This document shows positions 10,031 through 22,531 of a DNA stretch of 64,000 bases, in pieces. A program made the position numbers and the translations under genes. Source of the DNA: Cydia pomonella (lineage: Eukaryota > Arthropoda > Insecta > Lepidoptera > Tortricidae); the NCBI RefSeq assembly GCF_033807575.1, contig NC_084728.1, positions 4,601,451 to 4,665,450 of the forward strand. The letters run 5' to 3'. Each line of letters starts with the position of its first letter. Positions within the stretch are counted from its first letter, which is position 1. The notes below the pieces were generated by a model, which saw nothing but the letters and a program-made list of their open reading frames with translations, did no database searches and had not been told where the DNA came from.

Positions 10031-12081
10031 TTCTATGGCGGCTACTTGGTTATATTGGGTGCGAACTTGATCAACCAAAAATCAATTTGACAGTTCCCAG
10101 TTTGAATCAGTGCAGCGAACGAAAAAAACATAGAAGACTAAACTCAAACAAAATATCAGCGTAAAAGTGGCCCCACTATTAAAACACGCAGTACTCATAA
10201 CGGACCAATTGCAACTCGTCGATGTTGACGTCTTGTTTTCTTCGACGAAACTGCGTTTGACCATGATTAGTCAATTTAAACCACCCAAACTACGATTGGT
10301 GTATTATAAAATAAGGCGCTGTGATTTGCTGTAGCATTGACACTTGAAAATACATGACAATGGAAACCAACTCCACGTAGATGGTTTCATGCGATATAGA
10401 ACGTTTTAAATGCTATATTTTGTATGATAATTTGTTATTTTATTTTAAAGAGTAAATATACATAGGCTTATTATTTGTTCGTTTGTCGCACGTGTTTAAA
10501 GGCAATTAAGCCTCCGAACCAATTAATACATTGTATCGTTCATGCAGAAATTCGTATTGAACACGTCGTCGTAGGAACAGTTTGTATGGGAATGGGAAAA
10601 TATCATTATTGTTACTATTTTCTTTGTGGGGCCTACTCCACATCAAAGTACGCAAACAAAACAGAGTCACAAAACCTTTTTCGTGTGGACCCACTCACGA
10701 CAGCCGACAACATGGCGGCGCGCGGGCTGGCAACCGTTGCTAGACCGCCGGTAACGCGTGTTACCTACGTCACGGGATCGATCGCTCGCACATCGTCAAC
10801 GCCAGTTAAATCCTATCCGCGTACTTGACTAGTAGCTTACGTGATACTAACCTATGGATTCACGGACTAATATAAATGGTATGGTGCATGAACCTAACTA
10901 GTGTTTCGGTGAACTGTGTGTGCCTGTGCTAACCGCTTGTGTTTAATAATAACTTTTTAACTGTATTTCGAACATTACTATTGTTTATTAAGTGCGTGCA
11001 TTATTATTTACGATCCACGTAGGCTTAACACCCACACTTGCGTTCTTTCCATATTTTTTCACCGTTCAAACCGTCCCTGGACCTAGAAATATTGCAATAC
11101 CAAAATTAGCCAAATCGGTCCAGCCTTCCGCGAATTTAACGAAAAGTTATAAATAGCAGCGAGATCTTTACTTTACTAAGTAAAAATGTACCTATACATA
11201 AAAAAGCGCCACCTACAACGACGATTCGTATTTACTATCACGAATTTAAATTGTCAAAATAAAAACCTGAACAAATTTAAAATGAAAGTTTCTTAATATA
11301 AACGATTGTTTAAAATGCATAACATCATCCCCATATGAAACCTGTTTTGATCAAGAGAAATCAAAATAATATGATCCTAGCTAAACTATACGTGAAAAGT
11401 AATCCCATATTGTTTCCAGTGTTTGATGGAACGACTAGCACATCATTTATCCGCACAATAAGGCATATTTCTTTTATTAAAGATATAATTTTAATACTTC
11501 TTACTACGACTGTGACAACGGGCCGCCATTTGCGAACTAAATAGCTCCGCGGCACAAAGTTGACGCCCCGCCCGCTTCGGCACAATATGTGTGGGGTCAT
11601 TTTGCAGAGCTAGTTCGTCATCTATGTTTATTATCAATCACTGAATCAGTGCCTTGCCGCAAACTAAATCCGATCAGCTGACGCTTCGGCGCCATCTTGC
11701 CGCGAACCAAACTGCGAAATCGCCGTGAAGTTGTGCGAGTGTGGAGTCTACGTCAACGTCGCGGTATGTTCGCGCCGCGATTCACGCGCATAGTCTGGAG
11801 GGGGCTTCATATTCTATGTATTTGTGTCGTCATTACAGATTGGATTTTGTATGTAGTGAGTGAGAAGTGCGACTGTGTGCACATTTCCCCCCGCAAAAAA
11901 TGACAGAATGATTTGTTCGGTAAGATATCGCTTAGGCTCCTCCCCTCTGACGTGTCGAAAGCCGGTGTTGCTCGAAGCATCAAACCACTTTTTACAATCT
12001 TACCTCAACATGCCTTGTTTAGTAACTAAGTTTTAGATCTACAATGATTTTAGGAAGATAATTTTGTTTTATAGTGATGCA
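10031..12081. other. Noncoding stretch upstream of the odorant receptor
   Basis: No exon can be supported. There is a GC-rich patch at 10,710-10,800 (ACATGGCGGCGCGCGGG) and another at 11,690-11,800 that shares motifs with the GC-rich palindrome at 9.8 kb. A TTTTGTTTTATAG splice-acceptor-like site (12,062-12,074) just before the receptor ATG leaves room for an upstream noncoding exon in this stretch. Confidence 0.4.
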
Positions 12082-15000
12082 ATGTCACCCCTGAATTTCA
12101 CGTACGTCTGCATTCTTAGTTCCATGCTAAGCTCCATTGGCTCTTGGCCACACAAGCAGTTCGGGCGACGCCGGCTGGATTTTATATTGTCCATGTACAA
12201 TATTCTTTTGATCGTTGTCGCCATAGCTTTACCGAGTTTGGGCGCAACCTACATTTGGAACAAGAGAGAGACGATTTCGTTCTTCGATGTGGGGCACGTG
12301 CTTTTATGCATGTTTTTGGAATTTTTGTTTTTGGTGAGTGCTTAAAAGCATTTATAGCACGTACTCGCCCAAACAACGCAACTAAAGTTAAACGTTTGAC
12401 AAGAACTTATAGCACCATCGGAATAGAACAAACCTCGAAATCTCTGGGACAGTCCTGAAATTTGGTATGTGTGTAAATAAAAGGCCCCATTTTCATTTCC
12501 ACACCATTTGACATTTGGGGACCTCGAGGAATTGAAACCATCTTGGCTTAATAAGCTTTAATGTCGTTTTACACCATATTTTCCGAGATAACGTAGATTT
12601 AGAGTAAAGTGCTAATTTCTCCAGGATTGGACACATTTTCCAAGATGGCTGCGATTCCTCGAGGTCCCCAAAATTTCAAATGGTGTGGACATGAAAAAGC
12701 GGCCTTTAATTTACTTACATACCAAATTTCAGGACTGTTCCAGAAATTTCGAGGTTTGTTCTATTCCGATTGTGCTATTACATCCGTATATCATCACTTA
12801 AAATAAATTCTTGTTTAGTAATTTCATTTGCCTTACTCGACTATTTTTGCATAATATATTTTTCAGTATCGAATTTAATCGTAATTTCAGCAAAGGTTAT
12901 TTATGCCCTGGACGGCTAAATATCAAGTGATAATTAAGGAGTACTTACTTAAATTCCACCTGTTTTACTTCAGGAATCAAACGCAGTACGCTTCAAAGGT
13001 TTGTTTCTACGAGTCGCTTAATTTATCCCTTAGTACATCTTAATCTCTTCAAATAACATTTTTTCTCCCACTGCAATAATTTTAGAGTTCTGATTAAAAA
13101 TACCACTTGTCATTGAATGTGTACTTTGTAATAAATTACAAATAATAAAAATAATTATATTGGTATTCTGTTCAGATACATACGCAGATCCATAACATAT
13201 CAGTGATATTCACATTGTTAATGGCCTGTCAGATGTTCTGTGGTGTAAGCCTGTTTACTTTCATGCCATGGTACAACAACTACAATAACAGAATGTTCAT
13301 CCTGGACCGACCCGCCAATCGTACCTTTGAGCAAGCCGTGTATTTCTACTGTTTCACCGAAGACGTGTACACTACCATAAAGGGCTATTGGGTACTCTTT
13401 GTATTCAATATTCCCACCACCTACAATACTTCATGCGGCGTCGTCGCATTCGACCTTCTGCTTTCCCTTATTGTCTTTCAAATTTGGGGGCATCTTAAAA
13501 TTTTGAAACACAATGTGTTAAGCATATTTCCGAAGGAAGGCATGTACTCACCGGAAGAGAATATGAAAGTCCGAGAGATCTTAAAGGAAATCATCGAACA
13601 CCACAAATTTATCATAAAGTAAGTTTCAAGAAAATGTAATTTAACACGAAATATATTGATAAAGGAGGATTCAAGTGGGTCAGAAACGTTCGGAAAAAAC
13701 CGGCGTCTTTTCTGTGAACATTACGAATGTGAACGATTTTCACTTTAGAAAGAAATAAAATTTCAACTGTCTAGGTATGAGGAGATACAGCCTGGTGACA
13801 GATGGACATACAGACAGACGGATGGACAGCGGAGTCTTAAGTTAGTAATGGGGTCCCGTTTTACCCTTACGGTATCCTAAAGTGTTTGGCCCTTGGGAAG
13901 TTCTGCAAATAACTTGGAGGATTTAACAACTGGAGACGCCTTTCTTTTCTGTACAAAACAGTCTGCCAATTTTTGCGGGGGGGGGGGGGGGGGGGGGCAA
14001 GTCCAAATAGCCATGTCAGATAAAAGTTAGCCCATAAAATATATATGACCATTGGCCGAGGATTTCGACACAGGGGTAAACTCTTAAAGGCGACTCCAGT
14101 TGTGATGAGACTATTATTCCATTCCAGGTTTGTGAACAAGTGCTCCGACGCATTTAGTGAGGAATTGTTTGTCTTTTATTTGCTGATGCAAGTCATTACC
14201 TGCACAAGTTTGCTTGAGGTTTCCGCTCTGACGGCAGACGCGCTGGCTAAATACGGACCAATTACTCTCGTGGTGCACCAACAATTGATTCAAGTTTCTA
14301 TACTTTTCGAAATGATAAGTTCTAAGGTAATTTTTGTGTTGTCCGACGAATGTGGAATCCGTTTAGACCGTTTATTATGACTGCTTATATTGATAGTTAT
14401 TGACCAACCGTTTATTATGATGTAATTAGGTAATTACCTACTGTGCGAAGTTTGGTTTTCATATTTCATTTTGATATTCTTGTTTTATAAGAACTAGGTT
14501 ACTTGAAAAATGCTGAAAACGGCCAAATAAAACGCCTAGCTTACAAAATCGGTAACAATAAACGCAAAAATCAAAAAGACACAGATCATTTCATTCTCAT
14601 CTCGTTCTCTCAAAACGACTACGATTGTTTAACTTTTGGAGGAGGAAAATGTCAAGAACGAAACATTGATTTCTGCGATCCGTCCCCGTTAGCGCGATAC
14701 CAAAATTTTTTAAATCTGAGATGTGGCTCAGCTGACTTTTCCTCTTATTTGTGAACTTGTATTGACAGAGCGAGCAGCTGATCGACGCCGTGTACGCAAT
14801 GCCGTGGCAGAGCATGGACACCAGCAATCGCAAGACAGTGATGATCCTGCTCCAGAGGTCACAGACCCCCATCGCGCTCAAGGCCGCTAAGATGGTGCCC
14901 GTGGGCTTGCAGACTATGGCCGCGGTTTGATCTAAACTCAATATTGTTGGGCCCTTATTTAACTTGCAATGTTTGATGTCCGGGTCAAATCTTGCAAGCT

Positions 15001-15600
15001 AGATTAGACCCACTTCCCAGTATTCGATTGAGCTAAAACTTCACATACATACGTAGTCTGGTTGACAATGCAATAGTACCATCTAGCTGATCTGACGATG
15101 GAAATAGGAGATGGCCGTAGGAACACTGTCATAAAACAATGCAACCTAATTTTGTTTGAGTCTGTTATGTTTGTCTCGGCGGGTAATAGTTGCTTGTTGA
15201 AAGAAACGCACAGCCAGCGATAAAAGCTTGTATCAATATCGTGGCAAAATAATATCTTAAAACCTTCTTTTGTGCATATCTATCGTTGGTTTCGCTCTAC
15301 CGGCAATCTCTGTATTTTTATCCTTCTTCATTGAACAGGCTTCATAAATATTCATTCATCAGTGATTTCTTTGCTGTCAGTTCATATAGAATATCAGCGT
15401 ATCAGTCTCAAATCAAAACAAATGGCGGACTTAATGCCTTATGGCATTCTCTACCTTTGATACATTTGACCTTCGCCGTTCTATGGTTCAACTAGAAATG
15501 TTTGCCTAATCCTCAAATATTATTTTCATTTATTTTTCAGGTCCTGAAGACATCGATCTCCTATTACATGATACTGAACACCGTGGCTGGAGAGCGTTAA
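12082..15600 (+). CDS. Insect odorant receptor (7-transmembrane), six exons, about 405 aa
   Basis: Exons 12082-12333, 12891-12998, 13176-13618, 14128-14326, 14769-14924 and 15541-15600 join with GT/AG sites; the exon 3/4 junction splits a Lys codon and the others are phase 0. The total of about 405 aa is normal for the family. Seen: hydrophobic membrane segments in exons 1, 3 and 4; LGSWP-like start (SIGSWPHKQFGRRR); exon 2 with RLFMPWTAKYQV...FHLFYF; and the conserved C-terminal signature VYAMPWQSMDTSNRKTVMIL, LLQRSQTPIALKAAKMVPV, then VLKTSISYYMILNTV before the stop. Insect ORs are ligand-gated cation channel subunits that work with Orco in olfactory neuron dendrites. The start at 12082 is the first ATG after a TTTTATAG acceptor-like site, so a 5' noncoding exon may exist. 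No frameshift or stop is seen. The ligand cannot be told. Confidence 0.92.
12400..12790. repeat. Palindromic MITE in intron 1 of the odorant receptor
   Basis: TATAGCACCATCGGAATAGAAC and AACCTCGAAATCTCTGGGACA at the left are inverted as TGTTCCAGAAATTTCGAGGTT and TTCTATTCCGATTGTGCTAT at the right; GGGGACCTCGAGGAATTG is mirrored by ATTCCTCGAGGTCCCCAAA. Purely intronic. Confidence 0.8.
13785..13885. repeat. Fragment of a GGTACCG-type dispersed repeat in OR intron 3
   Basis: The sequence ends ATGGGGTCCCGTTTTACCC, ACGGTATCCT after a short GACAGACGGATGGACA run; the reverse complement resembles the start of the repeat at 26,395 (GGGTACCGTACCCAAAGGGT). Confidence 0.55.
13977..13997. repeat. 21-bp poly-G run
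   Basis: Uninterrupted G homopolymer in OR intron 3; its length is likely to vary and to be assembly-sensitive. Confidence 0.95.
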
Positions 15601-16380
15601 GGCACCGAACACTACGCACAAAATTCAACTTTACTGAAACGATCGATACCTAACGCATGTCATCAGATACAAAACTGTCAAAACTGTTCCCATGAAACCG
15701 GTTTAAAAATAACAGTTTTTCGAGCGAAACCTAAATTAAAAGGTTTTGCGCCAATTACATTATAACGGCTTGGAAATTTAACCGGTTTCCGAGTTTTGCT
15801 CTGATCGCAGCTCGCTGAGCACTGAGCGGACGGCCGTGCTTGTCCGGGATCGCGGAAATCATTGTCATTGAATAGTTTTTCTTTAACAAATAAAAAAGTA
15901 ATCAATGAGTTAAATAACCTTATAAACTTTAGAACCAATTTTCATCAAGAGATGAGATATTACATGTTATTGGCACTTAGGTATCTTAGGTATATATGGG
16001 CTCCAGTTTAAAGCCTAAAATATTTAATTGAATTTTAAGTTAAATTTATTTCAATAATAATATAATTTTTTAAAGTAATGCTAACACTGTATGGACCAAG
16101 GTCTGAAATATTTTTTTTTTATATTTTTAAAACGTCAGAGCTTTTGGACGGTCAAATACGACCTGGTTTATTCATCAAGCTGTAAGTAGAGTTGGTAGAG
16201 TGAACCTATTTGTAGGTATACAATGGGGTCATTACGTCACACAACCACAGGCGGTTATCACTGAGTGTTTGCGCCTAAATAGTTACACATTTTTAATGTT
16301 GAGTTTTTAACTACGCTCCTGATTTTATCCATCGAGCGAAAGTTGTTTATTCAGGTTTCAAATCGATTAAGTTACTAAAA
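15601..16380. other. Downstream of the odorant receptor; no further gene
   Basis: Includes a GC-richer patch at 15,800-15,855 (CTGAGCACTGAGCGGACGG) probably from an old MITE, and otherwise AT-rich sequence with short frames only. Confidence 0.5.
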
Positions 16381-16383
16381 AAA

Positions 16384-16567
16384 GGCCTTACGGTAAAGCC
16401 TGTGTGGACGCTCGAAGCGGGGCGTGCAGCGTGGCGTCGGGCTCACAAGTGATGTGAAATGTGAACAGCGTTCACTAAGGCCGCACCTATACGTTTGCAT
16501 AATATGTTTAACATGCACGCTGCCCCGCTCCGCTGCACGCCCAACTCGAGCGTCCACTCAGGCCTTA
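16384..16567. repeat. MITE with AAGGCCTKA termini
   Basis: AAGGCCTTACGGTAAAGCCTGT and GTGGACGCTCGAAGCGGGGC at the left are mirrored by GAGCGTCCACTCAGGCCTTA at the right, with GGGGCGTGCAGCGTGG mirrored by CACGCTGCCCCGCTCC. About 184 bp, noncoding. Confidence 0.75.
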
Positions 16568-16698
16568 CACTTAAGATTGCCTTACATATTTGCTGTCAAC
16601 CATATTATGAGTTAAAAAGCGCATCTATAAAAAACGCAGGCGCTTCCTTCTGAGGTGTTTCCCTTGCGTATGACATGGGGTTCTTCTAGAGGCAGGTA

Positions 16699-17270
16699 CA
16701 GGGTGGACAAATAAGAATGATACACTTTGTTTTTAAATTTTAATTACATTAAGTGGAAATTTTACTAATTATTTTTTCATAAATATATTATTCAGGGTTG
16801 GCAATTGTATACGGAAAATAATTTCTGCCAAATGTCTACCACTAGCAGCAAGCAATTTTATCTCAAATGTTTCTGTTGTTTAAAACGTTGTTTGCTCGAT
16901 TAATTTTGAAAAAAAGTGACAGTGATTGGCACCCAAATTCCCCAAATGTTGCAGCTCTTGACTTATTTCTGTGGGCTATCTAAAATTACGTGTCTATGCT
17001 AACGAGCTGATGAAATTTAAACAGTTAAAACCGACTATTCGACACAAATGTACTAAGATAATGCCAAAAATGTGCGAATAGATGCTGAACATTGGGATGA
17101 TAAGAGCTTACATTTGCCTGCTGTTAGAGGTGGACATATGTCAGATATTATGTTTCGCATGAATTTGCCAACGCTGAAGAATATATTTTTAAAACAATAC
17201 TTAATAATTTTTGAACTTAATACAGTTAAAATTTAAAAACAAAATGTATACTTCTTATTTGGCCACCCTG
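16699..17270 (+). mobile_element. Decayed Tc1/mariner-type element, internally deleted
   Basis: TA-flanked inverted ends: CAGGGTGGACAAATAAGAAT with ACACTTTGTTTTTAAATTTTA at the left, mirrored by TAAAATTTAAAAACAAAATG and GGCCACCCTG at the right. Inside is a decayed transposase tail reading WHPNSPNVAALDLFLWA, the counterpart of WPPRSPDLTPLDFFLWG in the intact transposase at 39.5 kb, followed by several stops. Only the third catalytic region remains. Confidence 0.75.
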
Positions 17271-17274
17271 TATT

Positions 17275-17410
17275 TAGGTTTCTCAAAGTTTGGCAACGCA
17301 TAAGTGGCTCCTCCGATGTTGCTTATGTCCATGGGCGGCGATGACTGCTTCCCATCAGGCGGCTCGTCTGCACGTTTGCTGCCTATTACATAAAAAAAAA
17401 GGTAGGGTGG
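17275..17410. repeat. Short dispersed repeat fragment
   Basis: TTTGGCAACGCATAAGTGGC, ATGGGCGGCGATGACTGCTT, CCCATCAGGCGGCTCGTCTG and CACGTTTGCTGCCTATTACA are a familiar lepidopteran repeat block ending in poly-A. It lies between the mariner relic and the LINE. Confidence 0.55.
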
Positions 17411-17572
17411 GATACGAACATAGTTTATTTTGCTCGGGGCAAGACAAACAGTATGATGATTCCATGCAAGTGTTTGTCTTGTCCCGGTGATAGTCTTATT
17501 ATTTATTATTATTGTGGTTTGTGGGCCTTTGAATGCCACGTCGACCAGGCATTGGTCTATTGTGACAGCCCT

Positions 17573-18523
17573 TTAAAGTTCATTACTGATGCCCGTTGAA
17601 TCCAGGAAATTCCAGATTCTTTGGGCCGTAATGTTCTGTACCTCATAGGGTTGCAATACGTGCCGCCCTAGGTGGGTACTTCTTTTTGACATTAGTGGTC
17701 CACAGGAGCAGAGAATGTGCATTGCAGTCTCCTCTGACTCATGGCAGAACCTGCATGTCGCGTCTTGTTTCTTTCCGATTTGAAACATGTGTTTGTTCAA
17801 TTTACAGTGTCCAGTCAAAATTCTGGTCACCGCGCAGACTTTGTGTCTTTTGAGCCCTAGAAGCTCCCTAGCATTTTTGCTGTTGAACCCTTTGATTAGA
17901 GCTTTCGAGTGTTCTTGTCCTTTTACGAACTTCCACCAATCATTTGCCCTTATTTTTTCTAAATTGCTGAGCAGTGAATATGCATCCCGTTTTGTGATTC
18001 CACAGAACGGTTCTGGGCCGACCAGGGGTGTGTCTGCGCCCTTTCTAGCAAGTTCGTCCGCTTCTTCGTTTCCGTTAATGTCGGAGTGCCCTGGTACCCA
18101 TCTAAGTGTGACTTTGTTGGAGTTTGCCAGTGCATTGAGGTTTGTTTTACAGTTCTGGACTAGTTTTGAGTTTGACTCAAGGGATTCTAGTGCCAGCAGA
18201 GCAGCCTGGCTGTCTGAGTTGATGTAGATATGTTGGTGTCGTAGGGTTTTATCCAGGTTAATCTCCGCACATTTGTTGATGGCGTAGACTTCAGCCTGGA
18301 AGATTGAGGCCTGTGTGCCCATGCTGACGCTGGCTCTGAGCTTAGGTCTCTCACCATAGATCCCACATCCTACATCAATGCCTTTCTTGGAACCATCCGT
18401 GTACCAAATATGGCTTCCCTCTTCGACGAACATTTGGTTGTTGGTCCATTTGTCTCTAGGAGGTATTTCTACTGTGTACAGTTTATTAAACTGACATTCA
18501 GTGTGCGTGTCATCGGTGGGCAT
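17573..18523 (-). mobile_element. LINE ORF2 fragment: RNase H domain and C-terminal tail
   Basis: An open frame of about 316 aa. The RNase H domain is at about residues 38-170 with the acidic catalytic set visible: YTDGSKKG, AEVYAINKCAE, INSDSQAALLALES and WVPGHSDINGNEEADELARK. A Cys/His motif (CRFCHESEETAMHILCSC) follows near residue 255, as in the tail of RNase H-bearing LINE clades (I, R1, Loa types). The reverse transcriptase that should precede it is absent, so this is a 5'-truncated insertion. RNase H degrades the RNA strand during reverse transcription. The exact clade is not decided. Confidence 0.85.
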
Positions 18524-19676
18524 GCTAAGGGTTCTATTTGCAAAAACCCAGGCCTTTAGGCGATAGTCTTACCTCACCTTACCTTAATTCCTTTGGCTTT
18601 ATGTTGGGTTTTTTACAAACGATATAATCTGGTAAACAACAGTGTCAGTGAGTAAGAACCAGGAAAACTATTCTCATCCCTTTCTTTTGGGTGCTAGTAC
18701 TAGCGACAGAGACAGTCCTGGGCCAAACTATAACACTTAAATTCCATTATAATCAAACCCACGTAGGTTTTTGCTGGGTTTTATGAAAACGATAATAATC
18801 CAATGACAAACAACGTGGACAAATGCGACCTTCTGACCCGGCCGGGCCGCGGAGATAAAACTTTATTACGCAAAACTGTTTTCTTCGAAATGTTTTTTAA
18901 GTAAGTAAGCAAATATAATACCTAACTTTTCACTTTTCTAATCACAAAAGGAAATATTCAAAAATAGATTTACAATGTAAATACAAGAAGCAACAGGTGC
19001 AAAAGGGCCGCTTCGCTGTAATACAGAATGAGGGATAGCATCAACACGATACTAGCTATGTTTGCAGGCAGACGTAATTTATTTTCACAAAAAAATAGTA
19101 AATACAACGAATAAGCAAAAAAAAAAGACACAAATACAATAGGGACAATATGGTAATTTTTTTTATGTGTTTTTAAGAACTTATCTTGATGTTCCTTCAA
19201 ATAACATTATTAACAGATTTTTTAAAATAAAATATATCTTTTGTCTAAAATCTTCACCGTCTACCGAAAAATTTGAACCTTTTTGTTTGCAGTGAAAATT
19301 ATCGCATACCTATCGTCGATTGCGATTTTGCTTTTAGTTTGTCAATAAATAAAATAATAATAAAAATAAAATATTTTTATTCAGTAGCTTAAAAGACAAA
19401 TTACAATATTTTAAGTGAGAAAACACTTGTGCTAAGAGAGCACCGCTCTTCCACGCGGTTAATTTACAGTATCTTAGGTGTATAAAGTATGTTAAACTAT
19501 AGAAAAATAACAGATAACAACATTTGTCAATATGGGCTTTTCTTCGTATATGAACAATAAAAGTACCTGCCTTAATTTTCACTTTAGTAATTGACATGTC
19601 CCATCATTATCATACATGTATAACTGTAAAATTATAATATTTTAGTATTTCCTCTTCTTATAGGCTTTAATTATCA
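18524..19676. other. No gene recognised
   Basis: Two imperfect copies of a GGGTTTTNNNAAACGATA-type segment occur near 18,605 and 18,775. The remainder is AT-rich with short hydrophobic frames that lack splice or start support. Confidence 0.4.
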
Positions 19677-19891
19677 ATGGGGTTGGCCGGTCGAAGTATT
19701 AAACAGATGGCGCCATTATGGCTTGCCCTGTCAATCCCTAGAATTGTGTCAAATTCTTGTTTTTTTTTTTTTGGAATTTTGTGACCTGGATTCCAGTACT
19801 TTAAGCCAAATCTCATAGAACAAAACTAGAGACAGGGGCAAGCTATGATGGCGCCATCTATGCAAACCTTTGACAGTTGCCAACCCCATTG
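19677..19891. repeat. MITE with AATGGGGTTGGC ends
   Basis: AATGGGGTTGGC at the left is inverted as GCCAACCCCATT at the right; inner arms ATGGCGCCATTATGGCTTGC and GCAAGCTATGATGGCGCCAT are also mirrored. About 215 bp, noncoding. Confidence 0.8.
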
Positions 19892-20488
19892 TATGAACTC
19901 ATTTGAGTCTGGGTTACCTACGAGACAGGCTGAGCCTAGTGTAGGAGCCAGAGCAACCTGTAGTTTATTTCATAGCCAAGGTACCTACATTTCGTCAATT
20001 GTGTTTAATTAGGTTAGTCTTAATACCCCTGTAAACATATTTGTATACACCTACACTAAAAAATTTGAAGTTTTTTTAAAGATCTAAGGACGGGCCTTAC
20101 GGGCACTAAGAATTGTACTAGTTCAGCGGTGTCACTCACGAATTCGAGCCAATCGTGCAGTCTAACGCAACTACATAGTTGCGATGAATCGCGCGCGTGA
20201 TGCGAACTCATCAACCAATCGCGTTGTGGCGTTTTAGTACGTACGATGAGATTCTTAGAAACTTTTATGGTAATTTTGCTATAATTCATTTTGAAAGTAA
20301 GCTGTATCTTTGAAAAGTGTTTTCTATGTCTTCTAAAACTAGATAATGTCTAATGTAATAGTACATTGTTGATACATGTGTGCTAAGTTGGATGACGCAC
20401 ACGCGTTTCATACGACGTTTTTCAACACACTTGCGAGGAAAAAGAAATTTTAATTGTTAAATCGGTTAGTAGGTTCGGTTAATAAAGA

Positions 20489-20519
20489 ATATTATTATTA
20501 TTATTATTATTATTATTAT
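20489..20519. repeat. (ATT)n microsatellite
   Basis: About ten ATT units directly after AATAAAGAAT, resembling a LINE 3' tail. Confidence 0.85.
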
Positions 20520-20612
20520 GCAGTGTTGCATCTGTGAAAACAAATGGAAACATATTCTGTATTTCCCTAATAATTGGTAATTGGTTTAATTTTACTAATC
20601 CCGCGTTCGTTT

Positions 20613-21946
20613 TTAGGGTTCCGTAGCCAAATGGCAAAAAACGGAACCCTTATAGATTCGTCATGTCCGTCTGTCTGTCCGATTCTGTCACAGCCACTTT
20701 TTTCCGAAACTATAAAAGCTATACTGTTCAAACTTGGTAAGTAGATGTATTCTATGAACCGCATTATGATGTTCACACAAAAATAGAAAAAAAACAATAA
20801 ATTTTGGGGGTTCCCCATACTTAGAACTGAAACTCAAAAAATCTTTTTTCATCAAACTCATACGTGTGGGGTATCTATGGATAGGTCTTTAAAAATGATA
20901 TTGAGGTTTCTAATATCATTTTTTTCTAAACTGAAAAGTTTGCGCGAGAGACACTTCCAAAGTGGTAAAAAGTGTGTCCCCCCCCCCGTAACTTCTAAAA
21001 TAACAGAATGAAAAATCTAAAAAAAATATATGATATACATTGCCATGCAAACTTCCACCGAAAATTGGTTCGAACGAGATCTAGTAAGTAGTTTTTTTTT
21101 AATACGTCATAAAAATTTAAAAAAAAATTTTTTTTCATCAAACCCATACGTGTGGGGTATCTATGGATAGGTCTTCAAAAATGATATTTAGGTTTCTAAT
21201 ATCATTTTTTTCTAAACTGAATAGTTTGCGCGAGAGACACTTCCAAAGTGAAAAAATGTGTGTCCCCCCCCCTGTAACTTCTAAAATAACAGAATGAAAA
21301 ATCTAAAAAAAATATATGATATACATTGCCATGCAAACTTCCACCGAAAATTGGTTCGAACGAGATCTAGTAAGTAGTTTTTTTTTAATACGTCATAAAA
21401 ATTAAAAAAAAAAAATTTTTTCATCAAACCCATACGTGTGGGGTATCTATGGATAGGTCTTCAAAAATGATATTTAGGTTTCTAATATCATTTTTTTCTA
21501 AACTGAATAGTTTGCGCGAGAGACACTTCCAAAGTGAAAAAATGTGTGTCCCCCCCCCTGTAACTTCTAAAATAACAGAATGAAAAATCTAAAAAAAAAT
21601 ATATGATATACATTACCATGCAAACTTCCACCGAAAATTGGTTTGAACGAGATCTAGTGAATAGTTTTTTTTTAATACGTCAATAAATTAAAAAAAAATT
21701 TTTTTCATCAAACCCATACGTGTGGGGTATCTATGGATAGGTCTTCAAAAATGATATTTAGGTTCCTAACATCATTTTTTTCTAAACTGAATAGTTTGCG
21801 CGAGAGACAGTTCCAAAGTGGTAAAATGTGTGTCCAAAGTGGTAAAATGTTGAACAAGATCTAGCAAGTAGATTTTTTTTTAATACGTCTTAAATGGTAC
21901 GGAACCCTTCATGCGCGAGTCCGACTCGCACTTGGCCGCTTTTTTA
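20613..21946. mobile_element. GGTTCCG-type nonautonomous element with internal four-copy tandem array
   Basis: The left end AGGGTTCCGTAGCCAAATGG, with ACGGAACCCTTATAG and a GTCTGTCTGTCC run, and the right end GGTACGGAACCCTTC, GAGTCCGACTCGCACTTGGC, recur at 44,521-45,067 and 51,206-51,757. Here the middle is expanded: a block starting near CATACGTGTGGGGTATCTAT occurs at 20,859, 21,145, 21,431 and 21,715, a period of about 286 bp. The other copies carry one block each. No coding capacity. Confidence 0.85.
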
Positions 21947-22531
21947 AATAAAAAATGATGTGAGTAAGTAAAGTGTTCAAATAATTTATTTTTGATTTCT
22001 TTCGTTGATTTGTATTTGATTGTTTTCATAAGGCCGGCACCAAAAGGAATACACCAAAAAGTTTTTTTTTAACTTTAAACTTGCACAAATGAGCAAAGGC
22101 AGAATCTTATACAGCCACACTTAAACGTTTTTACGACATTAAATAGGTTTTTAAAGTTATTTGGCATTATTCATGTAAATAAAATTAAATGTGAGATAAA
22201 AGTTGCTTCTTTTACTTATTAAAACTCTTATTTATTATTTAAATTCCCTAAAATAGTTTAATTTCGTTTAATCTCGCACATGAGAGGAGGCCTGTGCCCA
22301 GCAGTGAGACGTATATAGGCTGAATTATTATTGAATAAAACAAAACAAATGTAAATCTCTTCCAAATGAAAAAGAGTAAACAATTCATTAAAGGTTCAAT
22401 TTCAACACACTCAAAAAACAAAAGTTAAAAAAAAAATCATAAGCTAGTTAGTTTTCCAAACATTTGACCTACTAAAATATATATTACAATACAAATTACC
22501 TTATACAACATCATGGCCATGGCCACCAGGT
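21947..22531. other. No gene recognised
   Basis: AT-rich 3' flank of the Ig gene. A GAGGAGGCCTGTGCCCAGCAG motif at 22,283 is a common lepidopteran LINE-tail signature. Confidence 0.45.

Noticed and set aside
9643..10164. Overlapping ORFs of 80-170 aa on both strands
   Set aside because: They lie in a GC-rich palindromic repeat; no family resemblance, no splice sites.
11697..11903. 68-aa plus-strand ORF upstream of the odorant receptor
   Set aside because: GC-rich repeat composition, shared motifs with the palindrome at 9.8 kb, no splice connection to the receptor.
20859..21860. Regular repeats considered as a CRISPR-like or gene array
   Set aside because: The units are about 286 bp, contiguous and noncoding, in a eukaryotic genome; there are no short repeats with unique spacers.
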